This document shows positions 42,724 to 55,111 of a stretch of 64,000 bases of DNA, piece by piece. Both the position numbers and the translations under genes were made by a program. Position 1 is the stretch's first letter. Every line of letters starts with the position of its first letter. The notes under the pieces are model-generated. The model ran no database searches. It was not told the DNA's origin and saw only the letters and a list, made by a program, of their open reading frames with translations. Origin of the DNA: Sorghum bicolor (Eukaryota; Streptophyta; Magnoliopsida; Poales; Poaceae); contig NC_012876.2 of assembly GCF_000003195.3 (NCBI RefSeq), positions 44,883,276-44,947,275 on the forward strand. The letters are read 5' to 3'.

Positions 42724-44835
42724 AAAATGGAGAGTCCTGTTCGGAGGACTTAAAAACACCGAACGGCTTGCCAAGAGATAAACTTGGTAGTTATCTTTTC
42801 CCTTCCAAATATTTAAAATAGTTTACTTAGTTAATTATGTTCATACCATCCTAAAAAGAAAATAAAAATGTTAAAAAATAGTAAGCCCCATGTGAGTATA
42901 CGAGTGGCATAAAACCCATAAGTACATTCACCGTGGTGGCATAAAAATAAAATAAATATTTTTCTGCTCTATAAAATTAAAATATAAAAATAGAGAGTAA
43001 TATTTATTGAGGAGTCTCAACATGATAAAGGCTAGATATTTATGCTAACACTTAATCAGTTCCACAAAGCTTTGTTGTCTATTTGAGCTCCACAGAGTTC
43101 AAGGATCAAGAAGACTATCAGACGGAGGACATTCTAATCGCTGTCTGGGTGTTGCCGACTTTCAAATACACATCTGTCACCTGCTAGCTACATGAGAAAA
43201 ATTACGTCAAAATTCAGCTTGGGGGAGAGCACCCCTTTTTATCTCGCTAAGTATTTCTATCTATCTTTATACTTATACTATATTAAAATATAAATATACA
43301 TAAACATGAAAAACCAAATAAAGATTTTGTGCTTATATATATATATCTTTTGCTTAGTGTGTTTAATAAATAAATAAATAAAGTGGCTATGCTAAAGTGA
43401 ATATTAATAATAAAACTCTAGCATGGATATGATGAATAGTTGCTCTGCCTAATTTTCAAATTTGGGTTTTCTCTCAAGTTTAGACATAACTGTTATAATT
43501 TTAAAGCTTGCTCTAAATCTAAACTTGTGGGAAGAAAACTTGATCTGAAGTCTAAGTTATTAACGGATATGATATGGGAAGGTTGAGCTGTTGTTTATCT
43601 GTTCCTAGAGATGCTAGAATTCTGGAGAATTTTATCTTTAAAAATCTTTAAAATAACACATGATGAGTTTCTGTATGATGAGAGTTTAAATTCCTACCAC
43701 AACCATATATACATCCTTGCTAGACTTTAAGCCACATATTTACTTTTTACTGCTTATGAGCATTGATTGTGGTCAAGCTGTGTAGACCCTTAGGAGCTTG
43801 TCATGTGGTTAAAACAAGATTCACTTGCACGTTCACTCACACATGTTGCTTCTACCTCGGATGTACGCAACCACATATATCCACTCATTTCCATCTCCAA
43901 AACCACCCAAAAATATTCTACTCCTAATCCGGGAGAGAATAGCCAAAATATTTATGTTCCCCTGTGAGATAAATGCTCAACTTATCTTGGTTACTACCAC
44001 TTGCTATATTATTTCACGAGATGAGTGCTCTAAAAAAGAAGATATGAGGAAATAAAAAGGGGCAAGTGCCTGGAACCTCGAAAGAAAAAAAAAAGTGAGA
44101 CGAGAGGTAAAAATCGACAAGTGTCCGACAGTAGAATTAGGGGTACAAAATACCCACCTGAGAAGAAAAAGAAAATATAGAGCATCTCATTCTCCCCAAA
44201 AGTTTCAAAAGAGCAAGGAAGGTATGTATCCCCTCAAAAGAGCAAAAGTAGAATTAGACTTTCACCATTGTTATCACCATCATCACCATACACCATTCAT
44301 TCGCCACACATGCACATCTTGATTTGACTTATTGACTTATTTCTTTGGATCCATGGTTTGACTATACAATAAATGTCTTTTGAGTATGTATACTTTATCT
44401 CCCACCTATGAGCTCCAGATATTAAAGCCTTATTAGAGTAGGATGAGAGAGAAGGCATATACCATCACTACCTTGGTAAGGATCCAGAAATACCACAAAG
44501 GAGAGATCTAAGAGAGTTCATACAAGGAATCTCTGAGTTTTATTTGAAAATCTGCAAAAAACTCCAGAGCTATAGCTGATCAAGAATAAGAGACATGACA
44601 CTTGATTAGACCGTTCTATCTTTTAACTACTCAAGACAGAAGTGACAGTTACAAGTCCCATGGTGAGAGGTAAAATGAATAAGTTTTAAGTCTTAACAGT
44701 TTACTCTAACTCAGAGATGAGATCTTATTTAAAAGCATGTGTACCGTCAATCTTTAAAGGCATTACAACAACTTCTGATCCATCGCTGATATTATCCTTG
44801 CTCAGGGACGAGCAAGAGGTAAGCTTGGGGGAGTT
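42724..44835 (+). other. Gypsy internal region without pol, ending in a PPT
   Basis: About 2.1 kb of AT-rich sequence with no domain where RT and integrase should be. AGCTTGGGGGAGAGCACCCC at 43217 and AGCTTGGGGGAG at 44822-44833 are both polypurine-tract-like; the second directly precedes LTR 2 and is the likely working tract. Confidence 0.65.
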
Positions 44836-46488
44836 TGTTGACGTTCCTTAAGTATCAAATTTAATCATCAAATAAATAAAGAAAAGGATCCAAATGAAAT
44901 CAACATCCAGACTTAGGGTTTTATCTGACAGAATTCCATGAGTTTTGGTGTTTGTCTATTTCTACAGGGGGTTATCAGGAAATACAAAAGAAATGCCCAC
45001 ACGTCGGGATTACATAGAGATATTAACGTACCGCGCAATTATCTTACATCTAGAAGACTCCAGAAGCCACGGGAAGGAAGCGAAGGCAGAACGGGGCCTG
45101 GCCCTGGGCGCCCGCCCTAGAGACCAGGGCGCCCGCCCCCCTTTGGAGTCCAATCAGGACTCTCTTCGCGGATTACGCTCCACCGACCTAAAGGATCAAG
45201 GATAACCGTTCAATCAATGTCGGTTTGATCCGATGGCCCATATTCACTTGGAAGGACTATAAAACCAGACCCCCTGGACCCTAGAGGAGAGCACCTCTCA
45301 ACCCTAATTCATTATTCATAAGGGAGAAGAAGCCTCTGATCAAGCCTAGAGCCACCACATCAATTAGACATCTACATTAGCATAGCTACATAGTATTAGA
45401 ACTAGAAGGAGTCAATCTTCGATTGGTTTCCGGATCTGTCAAGAGGATTCTTGGTAATTCTCTATTGTTCTTCAATTGTTCATCTTTGTTCTTCGATATT
45501 ATGAATATGACTTTGTTCTACTTCAATATATTTCTTATGACTTTGCTCTACTTGTTTATATTCACAATTATATTGTTCTTAGTTTATCATAGTTATATAC
45601 TTGGCTTAGTTAGATTGGAATTATATACATGTTTAGGATCGTATAGCGTTTATCCATCGGATCCATGGGTAAATGATAGATATTGTGTTGGCGTGGTACT
45701 TATACCGTATTTATCTACGATTGTACCCAATATGCCACATCGCGGGGTAGTTCGTGGTAGTGACAGCTCCATTGATTCTTATATAGTCCCCCTCTCGTGT
45801 ATTGGGCTGGCAGAGCAACATTATTACAGGGCAGTGATTGCGATGTTTCTCATATTCCTTGATAATATCACTATGCATGGGTGTATTCCTGTCTCACAAT
45901 GATTGCTAAGTATAATTGCACTAACTATGATATGCTAGACTGTATAGTTAAGAATAACTTAGGAAATATTCTTGTAGTTCGTCCTAATTCCATGCTAATG
46001 ACTTGCTAGAATATCTAATTGAGGTGCTTATCATATTTATTATGTGGCTAAGTTATGCTGATCAGATTAATTATCTTTGTCACTATTTATTACTTTATAT
46101 ATCCTTTATGTGACACTTATCCCTGTATGAAAGACTTAGATAAATGTTCTCAATTATACATGCAATGATAGATACTCAATCTTATATTCTATTCTATAAT
46201 CAACATTGATGATTACTAATCCCTTCCCAGTGGTAAAAATATAAATAACGATACCTGGAATACTTCCCGGTTAAAATGCTACATCCGTATTAATCTGTGC
46301 GCTTGCAGATCCCATTCATTATTTATTTAGATGAGCAATTGCATATTTCAATACCGCGTCTCTCATGTCATGCTGGGGATGACAACTTGGCTTAAGTGGT
46401 ATGAGAGATAGGTTTGGCATTTTTGGCGCTGTTATCAGAATTAGAAAACTAAGTCTACTTTTGGTAATGATGTTAAGAATACCCAACA
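44836..46488 (+). mobile_element. Athila-like Gypsy LTR 2
   Basis: 1653 bp from TGTTGACGTTCCTTAAG to AATACCCAACA, TATAAAA at 45258-45264. It sits after a polypurine tract and before a primer site, so it serves as 3' LTR of the left internal region and 5' LTR of the right one. Confidence 0.8.
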
Positions 46489-46496
46489 AGCATTTT

Positions 46497-46514
46497 TGGC
46501 GCCGTTGCCGGGGA
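46497..46514 (+). promoter_or_regulatory. Gypsy primer-binding site
   Basis: TGGCGCCGTTGCCGGGGA, the primer site typical of plant Athila-type elements (usually assigned to tRNA-Asp), eight bases after LTR 2. Confidence 0.85.
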
Positions 46515-46647
46515 AGGTTGATTACTAATCAGGAATGAATATAGGATTTTGAGTTATCATTCGCATCACTAATATGATTGAGCTTATCAATTCTGTCATA
46601 CAGTTTTACCCCGATATTTTTCTATTTTATCTTATGCAGGGTAATGT

Positions 46648-47405
46648 ATGAATAGAAGACATCTTCTAGGAAATTTTGTTGACAATCCTGAAGCATTATT
46701 CAGAAAAACAATAGCGAAGCTCAAGAAGAGATCATCAACACTTCAGCAAGAAGCTTCATCCAGTCAAGAAGATCTCCGGAGCTTGTCTTCAGAGTTCGAA
46801 GCCATGGCGAACAAATCGATCCGTGAGTTCTCAGCTCCCACTACGGACAACATCCGCACTGGACCTACTACAGAGATCGACGACAACTTTGAGCACAAGC
46901 GTGGACTTATCAACATGGTGCAATCCAATCAGTTCTATGGGAAGGCACATGAAGATGCTAGTGCTCATCTCCAACACTTCCTGGAGATTTGCAACACATT
47001 CACCATATCAGGAGTCCCCAGAGATGCTATACTACTTTGCCTCTTCCCATTCTCACTGTTAGGAAGAGCGAAGCAGTGGTGCTACGCTACAATGGAGAAG
47101 AATACTACGTGGGCACTCTGCTCCACGAACTTTCTGGCTAAGTTCTTTCCCATGGGCAAGACCAATGCTCTACGTGGGAAAATTACAAGTTTTCAGCAAC
47201 AACATGATGAATCTGTTCCAGAAGCAAGGGAGCACTTCCAAGACTACATCCTAGAATATCCCCATCATGGAATGGAGAGTTGGCTACTAATGCAGACGTT
47301 TTATCATGGGCTCGGCAACAGTGCCCGAGAGACCATGGATGCTGCAGCCGGAGGAGCATTCCTATCACTTACCATATCACAAGCCACAACTCTTGTGGAG
47401 AAGAT
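46648..47405 (+). pseudogene. Athila-like gag, N-terminal part
   Basis: An open frame from MNRRHLLGNFVDNPEALFRK with a Retrotrans_gag capsid core (NQFYGKAHEDASAHLQHFLE, LFPFSLLGRAKQWCYA, HFQDYILEYPHHGMESWLLM, FYHGLGNSARETMDAAAGGA). It is interrupted at ATTLVEK by a solo LTR. The same frame continues at 48645 after removing the LTR and one target copy. Confidence 0.88.
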
Positions 47406-48639
47406 TGTTGACGGTTCTTAAGTATCAATTTTAATTATCAAATAAACAAGAGAAAGGACCGATATGCAACCAACACCTAGAATTAGGGTTTGATCTGACA
47501 GAATTCCACGAGTTTTGTTGTTTATCTATTTCTGCAAGGGGTTATTAGGAAATAAGGAAGAAAGGCCCACATGTCGGGATTACATAGAGATATCAACGCA
47601 CCGCGCGATTTTACATCATCTAGAAGACTCCAGAAGCCACGAGACCGAAGCGGAGGCGAAACGGGGCCAGGCCCAGGGCGCCCGCCCTGGAGGCCTGGGC
47701 GCCCGCCCCCTGCTGGAGCCAGATCAGGACTCTCTTCGCTCGGGATATTCCACCGACCTATTGGATCAAGAAAAACATAGTACCACCTCGCTTATCGACC
47801 CAAAAACGCATAGAAGGGGAGGACTATATAAGCAAGGCCCCCCTGGCCCCTGGAGAAGACATGAAGAAATTATCATAGAGACTGAGGGGTGCCCTCGAAG
47901 GAAAACCTCTTCTCTAATTAATATTTCTTTTTAGGCTTAGCAACCAATGTAAAGTAGAAATAGATCTTCTAGTTTCTACTAGATTGAGAGAGATAGAGTG
48001 GAGGTGTAGATTGGAGGAAGCCCGGCCTGTCGGTGTCTACTCCAAGCTTGTACCTGCGGGATCAAGTTCTCCTAACCCGAAGCTTGCTCCTAGGATTCTT
48101 CAGTAATTCGACTTCTAAATTCTAGTAAGTTCTTGTTTTATTGTTCTTATGGTTTATGAGTTTACTTTAATCTCTTCGCGTAGAGTTTAGAGTAATCATT
48201 GCTGGCGTAAACGTGGTGTTTAGGCTAGGGTACTCATAGATATTCCCTGACTAGCTGGACCGTGGTAGTAGTAAGGAACGTGACAATTCCGAGCTACCTT
48301 TGTAGATCACATCTCGTTAGCAGGAAGGATAGGGTTTATAGGTGCGGGTTCAACATCCTTTGTGGTGTCTAGATTCCGTTAGCCTCCCCATTAGAACAGT
48401 AGATCATCCTTACCAAGGTTAGAAGGAGACTACGGTTGCAGTCTTCTCTATTTATCACTCACATCGAAAGACATTCTTTGTGCCTAAAGGTTAGTAGTAA
48501 TAGACCGGTTAGTCAGATGCACTCTTTCTCCTAGTGGTAAAAAAATAAATACGATACTCTAGATAACCTCCCGGGTGAAGTGCTCACCGATATCCGTGCG
48601 ATGCGGATCAATTCCTTATTGCGTTCCCAAATATCAACA
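47406..48639 (+). mobile_element. Solo Gypsy LTR inside gag, TSD AAGAT
   Basis: 1234 bp from TGTTGACGGTTCTTAAG to ATATCAACA. The 5-bp duplication AAGAT is perfect at 47401-47405 and 48640-48644. The first 300 bp resemble LTRs 1 and 2, later parts differ, so it is a related subfamily. It has a GGACTATATAAGC promoter box near 47820. No internal region, hence a solo LTR made by LTR-LTR recombination. Confidence 0.93.
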
Positions 48640-48644
48640 AAGAT

Positions 48645-49412
48645 GGCGTCCAATCAAGGTTGGAATGAAGAAAGGACCCAGACACGCAAGAGAGGTGGAG
48701 GTATGCATCAGCTCAAGGAGGTAGACATGCTGTCTGCAAAGCTAGACCTGCTCATGAAGAAGCTCGATGATAGAGCTGGAGATAAGAAAGAAGTTATGTA
48801 CATCTACGACTCTCACATGACTTGTGAGGAGTGTGGAGACACTGGACACTCAGGCAATCACTGCCTTGAGATACTTAAGGATGTGAACTACATCAACAAC
48901 AACAACTACTACTACTACTACAACCGTCCTCAACAAAATCAAGGTTGGAATCAACAGAGCCTAACTACTCAGGTAATTATCAAGGTAACAATTCTTACAA
49001 CAATACTAATAATTTTCCACCTCTAAGAGAGTTAGTGTCTAATCAAGGAAAGCTAATGGATAACCTATCTAAGAAATTGGCATCTAATGATAAAATGCTA
49101 GAAAATATAAATAACAGAATGGATAATTTCTCTACTACCATCAAGAATCAAATTAGCTTTAATAAAATGATTGAATCTCAGTTAAATCAAATAGCTGCTA
49201 CTGTTCCTACTACTAACCCCGGTATACCATCACAACCGGAAGGATTAGAATCTGCAAATCTTGTAGACATGTTTGATGCAGGTAACTGGAGTAACCCCGT
49301 CACCGAATTTACTACTGACCTTCTGCCGGTCAAGAGAGGTGATCCAGGACGCCCCGTCATCCTGATCTCCATCGGCATGGTGGACTTCCCTGAAGCATCT
49401 ATTGCTCCATAA
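48645..49412 (+). pseudogene. Athila-like gag, C-terminal part
   Basis: Resumes MASNQGWNEERTQTRKRGGG, includes a coiled-coil-like stretch and one CCHC knuckle at 48823-48864 (CEECGDTGHSGNHC). Asn/Tyr repeats follow; a frameshift occurs near 48990, and the other frame goes on to RELVSNQGKLMDNLSKKLAS and GNWSNPVTEFTTDLLPVKRG. It ends directly before protease. Confidence 0.8.
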
Positions 49413-50015
49413 ATGGATACAACTTCTACAAGACGACTTGCGACACCGGATCAGGCGTCAACATAATGGCCGCAGTCACCTATCGTCTCCTTTTCGGAAC
49501 CATGCCCCTAAAACCAACATACATTCAGCTCTAGATGGCAGATCAGACATTTTGAGAGGTTAAAGGTATAGTAACTGATGTCCCTGTCAAAATAGACGAT
49601 CATTTTGTCTACACAGACTTTCAGGTTATTGACATGGGAGAAGATGAGTACGATCCACCCATCATCCTTGGAAGACCATTCCTCATCACCGTTAAAGCAA
49701 TCATCTACATTGGAACTGGAGAAGTCCATATGACTTCCCCTCAGAGAAGGTACGCCGCTACTTTACTGACCCTAATTATATCATTGAAGATTCTAAGCAG
49801 GTCAGAAAACAACGCAACCGCAACCAGAGGAGGCAAATCATCAAGGACGGATGGGCAGACTATGAAGGAGAAGTGGTAAGGTCTAAAGACATACAATTTA
49901 AACAGAATTATCCAGAGGATACCGTAGCACCGAGTCAGGAATGGAAAGAGAAGATAACTATACATGAACAAGAGGCGCTGCTGGAAGTACCGACTGTAAC
50001 AGAACCGTCCAAATT
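49413..50015 (+). pseudogene. Decayed Athila-like protease
   Basis: Closely related to 42090-42720: CDTGSGVNIMAAVTYRLLFG, then two nonsense changes (QL-stop-MADQTF-stop-EVKG) and a one-base shift after GEVHM. Truncated near 50015, with no pol behind it. Confidence 0.82.
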
Positions 50016-50522
50016 ATAAGAGATTAAGCCTGATAGTGACCACTTGCACAGTCAAACCACCGAGCTTAAGCTCATATAATCCCAGTAATCTGTGAAATCT
50101 CGAAGGATTTCAAACCACAACTCGTACATATAGCCAAGATCGTAATAAGTTCAGCGGTCACCATTCACAATTTCATCCAGTTCACAACATTCAACAAATA
50201 CATCGGAGTACTTAAAATTATTACAAACCAAGTTCTCAAGTAGCGGAAGCTTCATAGTTTGAAAGTAACACACACACATTTAGTTTGATACAGTGCCATA
50301 GTTCGGTCATTCCCACAAAAGCAAAAGAGAAGATAGAGTGACCATCGCCCTTGGTCTAGTCATCGCCCATTGTTGGGTACAAGCAGAGGATGCAATAACC
50401 ATAGTACATTTGACCATCTGCAAAATAACATGGGAATAGAACCCTGAGTACGAGAATGTACTCAGCTAGACTTACCCGTCACAAACCAAAAATAAAGACT
50501 CTTCAAGGATCATGAAGGCTGT
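50016..50522. other. LTR-like Gypsy sequence
   Basis: Contains AACCACCGAGCTTAAGCTCA and TTCAACAAATACATCGGAGT, words I associate with minus-strand LTRs of large grass Gypsy elements. No coding frame and no defined ends. Confidence 0.4.
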
Positions 50523-52174
50523 ATGGTGGGGTAGCTGAGACTTTTTGCATAAAAGCATTATTCCACTAAACATAGTCTAGAGGCCATTCTTCTTTTAATT
50601 AGCTCAAGTTCGATAATATCATTACCTATTATCTAGGTTTGCACCTGTACTATTACAAGCAAGTGTAGTAATATGATGGTACCTCATCATAGCATTCATA
50701 AATCATTTATCATCATAACCCAAGTGTTTCATAATCCTTACTACGAGGACGAAGCTCATGTCAAGTGCTCACTATCCAGGAGCGATGGCGATTCGAATCG
50801 ATTTCTAACCAGCTGACGAGTTATTCCCCACACAAACCACACTCACTGATCAAGTGAGCTACAGATCACCGTGTTACACTATCCAGGACCAAATCACGGG
50901 TTCGGCAGGCACCGCCAGTACCCGAGGACCATTCCGGCGACCGAGGTATCCAAGGTATACCAAGGTTGCGCGCCGCGACCTCATCGTTCTCCTCAACCAT
51001 CACCAATACAGCGCATGGCAGCTCGACTCTCTGACCGGATAGTGTTCAGGCTTCACGATAGGAACGACTTATCCTTCTAGCTAAGTGTGGGGCATGCGTT
51101 CAACATGACAAGAGGGCTTAATCGACACAGGCAGGGGCACTATGATCAACCCACCACAAGACTCTGCCCGGTCTCAACTTCCTTTCCTCACTTAGTTATT
51201 CTTCCCCATAGGAATTATAGCAAATCAAACAGGTGTCCACCTATATCTCGCAGGTGAGAGGAAATCACCCGACTTCTACCGGACTAAGCAAACTAAGCAG
51301 GGACTCTGTGCCTATCTACATAGGACAAGGTAGATAAACAAGTGGTGATATCAAGGAGTACTTATGCATCAACTGTATCAAGCAATTCCTATCACTTAAA
51401 TGCAACATAGTAAAACAAGCATAATATATCATTTAAATTAGCGAGAATAGGGAGACTTAGAATGCTCCGGGGCTTGCCTTTCTCAAACGTGCTCGGCTTG
51501 TGATCCGGGCACTCCTGCAGCTCTTCTCCGGGCTCTGGTCCTCCCAGAGGTTCCTGCTCCTGGGTCTCCTCCTGCTCCTCGGGTCCCACCTCGTTCTCCT
51601 GCGAGCCTGTATGATGCATGTGTGCTCATGAGTGGAGTGCGAGATGCCCGGGGTGCAATGCTTATACAAGTGGATACCAGAGGACCATGACATGATGCAT
51701 AGATGATGTAAGTGGTCACTTTTACACGGTAGTCAACATCATCCAAGAATAAGTAATCGAATTTAGCATCTATTGCATTCTCTTCTACAAGTTTCTTCAT
51801 GGCTAACCAGCAAGCTAACATGATGCTTCAAAGATACACCAAACAATCTTTTATTCTATTTAATTCATGCATAACAACTCTTATTTTATTTAATCACTTT
51901 TGGACCTACAAAATAACATATATATCTGTTTAACAATAAATTCCACAAAAATTACAGTAGACTACTAGTCTACCATAAATTTTTCATAATATTTGGACAT
52001 TTATTTTGGGCTACAAAATTTACAAGATTAATCCATATAATTAAGTATAATTACCCTACTGTTGTGTAAGTGTCAAACAGCAGATTTCATAATTTTATAA
52101 TTTACTTAATAACATAAGAAACACCCACAAAAATTTCCAGATTAATTGCATGATCCAATTATTTATTAAAAATC
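50523..52174. repeat. 1652-bp direct repeat, copy 1
   Basis: From ATGGTGGGGTAGCTGAGAC to TTATTAAAAATC. It is followed immediately by copy 2. Both copies hold shared words (GGCACCGCCAGTACCCGAGG; GGTCCCACCTCGTTCTCC). No protein domain is recognised in either strand. Confidence 0.88.
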
Positions 52175-53682
52175 ATGGTGGGGTAGCTGAGACTTTTTGC
52201 ATAAAAGCATTATTCCACTAAACATAGTCTAGAGGCCATTCTTCTTTTAATTAGCTCAAGTTCGATAATATCATTACCTATTATCTAGGTTTGCACATGT
52301 ACTATTACAAACAAGTGTAGTAATATGATGGTACCTCATCATAGCATTCATAAATCATTTATCATCATAACCCAAGTGTTCCATAATCCTTACTACGAGG
52401 ACGAAGCTCATGTCAAGTGCTCACTATCCAGGAGCGATGGCGATTCGAATCGATTTCTAACCAGTTGGCGAGTTATTCCCCACACAAACCACACTCACTG
52501 ATCAAGTGAGCTACAGATCACCGTGTTACACTATCCAGGACCAAATCGCTGGTTCGGCAGGCACCGCCAGTACCCGAGGACCGTTCCGGCGACCGAGGTA
52601 TCCAAGGTATACCAAGGTTGCGCGCCGCGCCCTCGTCGTTCTCCTCAACCATCACCAATACAGCACATGGCGGCTCGACTCCCGGCCCGGATAGTGTTCA
52701 GGCTTCCCGGTCGGAACGACTTATCCTTCCACCTAAGTGTGGGGCATGCGTTCAACATGACAAGAGGGCCGTCAACGATCGGTCCTTAATCGACACAGGC
52801 ATGGACACTATGATCAACCCACCACAAGACTCTGCCCGGTCTCAACTTCCTTTCCTCACTTGGTTATTCTTCCCCATAGCAATTACAGCAAATCAAACAT
52901 GTGTCCACCAATATCTCGCAGGTGACAGGAAATCACCCGACTTCTACCGGACTAAGCAAACTAAGCAGGGACTCCGTGCCTATCTACATAGGACAAGGTA
53001 GATAAACAAGTGGTGATATCAAGGAGTACTTATGCATCAACGGTATCAAGCAATTCCTATCACTTAAATGCAACATAGTAAAACAAGCATAATATATCAT
53101 TTAAGTTAGCGAGAATAGGAAGACTTAGAATGCTCCGGGGCTTGCCTTTCTCAAACGTGCTCCGCTTGTGATCCGGGCACTCCTGCAGCTCTTCTCCAGG
53201 CTCTGGTCCTCCCAGAGGTTCCTGCTCCTGGGTCTCCTCCTGCTCCTCGGGTCCCACCTCGTTCTCCTGCGAGCCTGTATGATGCACGTGTGCTCATGAG
53301 TGGAGTGCGAGATGCCCGGGGTGCAATGCTTATACAAGTGGATACCAGAGGACCATGACATGATGCATAGATGATATAAGTGGTCAATTTTACAAGGTAG
53401 TCAACATCATCCAAGAATAAGTAATCGAATTTAGCATCTATTGCATTCTCTTCTACAAGTTGTCTTCATGGCTAACCAGCAAGCTAACATGATGCTTCAA
53501 AGATACACCAAACAATCTTTTATTCTATTTAATTCATGCATAACAACTCTTATTTTATTTAATCACTTTTGGACCTACAAAATAACATATATCTTTGTTT
53601 AACAATAAATTCCACAAAAATTACAGTAGACTACTAGTCAATCATAAAGTCTACCATAAATTTTTCATAATATTTGGACATT
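52175..53682. repeat. 1652-bp direct repeat, copy 2 (truncated)
   Basis: Near-identical to copy 1 with a 19-bp insertion (GCCGTCAACGATCGGTCC region, ~52770) and a 15-bp one near 53640. It is cut at 53682 by insertion of the Tat element; copy 1 shows the uninterrupted sequence at that point (GGACATTTATTTTGG). Confidence 0.88.
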
Positions 53683-54376
53683 TGTTGATGCAAAATTGAT
53701 CTGCAAACACAAAGGGCTAATACCCGATTCAAACGTTAAGGCGTGCCAGCCGATTTGACCTTGCTATCGGCAAAGGTGATAACTCGAATACTTTAGTCCT
53801 GACAACAGCGATGCGCCCGGATGTCACGGCTAAGAGGTACTCACGCGGAACTCGAGAACACGCCGAGCTTAAGTCGACGAATTCCTAAGAACTCGTAATA
53901 AAAAGAAAAAAGTATGACGAAGTCGTCGAAAAGTAGATGCTGGAATATGAGTAAAAACGTATGTTTGATTGATTTCTTGATAGATATCCTGATTACAAGG
54001 TCCTAGGGCTTATATTTATACCCTGCTCAAAGAGCTACGACCAGACACGATTAGAATTCGAATTCCAAATTACACGGAACCCGTATACAAAACGATGCGA
54101 ATAACATAAGGAAATAATAAAACCATCCTTCGTGACAAACCGAAACTCCTCCACATGACAACTGGCAGCTTCCGGACTCCTCCTTCGCGTCATCGGCAAT
54201 CCCCTTGCCATAGTCATCGGCAGACCCTTTTACTTGGTCATCGGCACCATATTACTGCCTGAGGACTTAGTCACATTCAACCTTTCCCTCATCGGCAACC
54301 ATCCTTACCAGCAACCCGCATCGTACTGCCACCCTGTCCTGCCATCCTGGACACGTGCCCAAAAATGGTGTCAACA
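53683..54376 (-). repeat. Element L 3' LTR
   Basis: 694 bp, TGTTGATGC...TGTCAACA with inverted TGTTGA/TCAACA ends. TATAAATATAAGC on the minus strand near 54012-54024 is the promoter box. Confidence 0.88.
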
Positions 54377-54390
54377 CATGCCCCCCAGTT
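54377..54390 (-). promoter_or_regulatory. Element L polypurine tract
   Basis: CATGCCCCCCAGTT on plus, that is CTGGGGGGCATG just before the minus-strand LTR start. Confidence 0.8.
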
Positions 54391-54837
54391 TCGGAGTATA
54401 AAACTATTAATGCTCCGAAATTCTCTGCAGTAATGATGTCTCCTCCGCAATTAATGCTCCTAATCTGGTAACCATCAACCTCAACCTGGACACATCTGAT
54501 CCTAATCCTCCGCAGATCCCTCGAAATCTCTTTTAGTCGTACATCGGCAACAATACCGTTACAAAGATCTGCCGATGCTCTGCCCAGGAGATTCGCAAAA
54601 AACGGTTACTTCCCCTCTATCCGCCCATCGGCAGGACGACCGTTATAGAATATCACCGATGGACCGACCAGGAGATCGCGCACAGTAAAATATCTTTAGA
54701 TAATGACCGCTTCCTGTCAAATCACCTGCACAATCCCTGGATTATCGTGCGAACAGTTACCATATCCACTTGAGTACCCTCGGGTTTCTCGGATGCGGCA
54801 AAGAAATAAGTCAGATTTGCCCTTGTCCATCTTGCCC

Positions 54838-54845
54838 TATAAATA
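54838..54845 (+). promoter_or_regulatory. TATA box of the antisense gene
   Basis: TATAAATA within CCCTATAAATAGTTCC, about 270 bp before the first ATG of the antisense gene. It matches the plant TATA consensus and lies outside the LTR, so the antisense gene may have its own promoter. Confidence 0.6.
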
Positions 54846-55111
54846 GTTCCTTCTTGGGTACTCCTCCCCCATTACATCATTCTGCCATCCAACTTCACTT
54901 TTCCAGCGGCGGCGCCATTCTCAATCCTCAAGATCTCCGACAAGCATTCTTCTTCATCAACTCCGGCGTCTTCCAGCGTCCTGCATTCCTGTTCATCTGC
55001 GATTTACCTTACCGAATATTTTCCTTCTCCTTTTTCTTTGTATCTTTATTCCCCAAAACACTAGGAGTTATCCAACAAAATTGTCATTCCTACCGATCAA
55101 CCACATCTTCA

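Noticed and set aside
43825..44322. Two frames of about 75 codons in the Gypsy internal region
   Set aside because: No domain, in a noncoding spacer between protease and the polypurine tract; one has a His run from a simple repeat.
51392..51821. Frames inside the 1652-bp repeat, repeated at 53060-53414
   Set aside because: Both copies show them only because the DNA is duplicated; low-complexity Glu/Arg content and overlapping frames.
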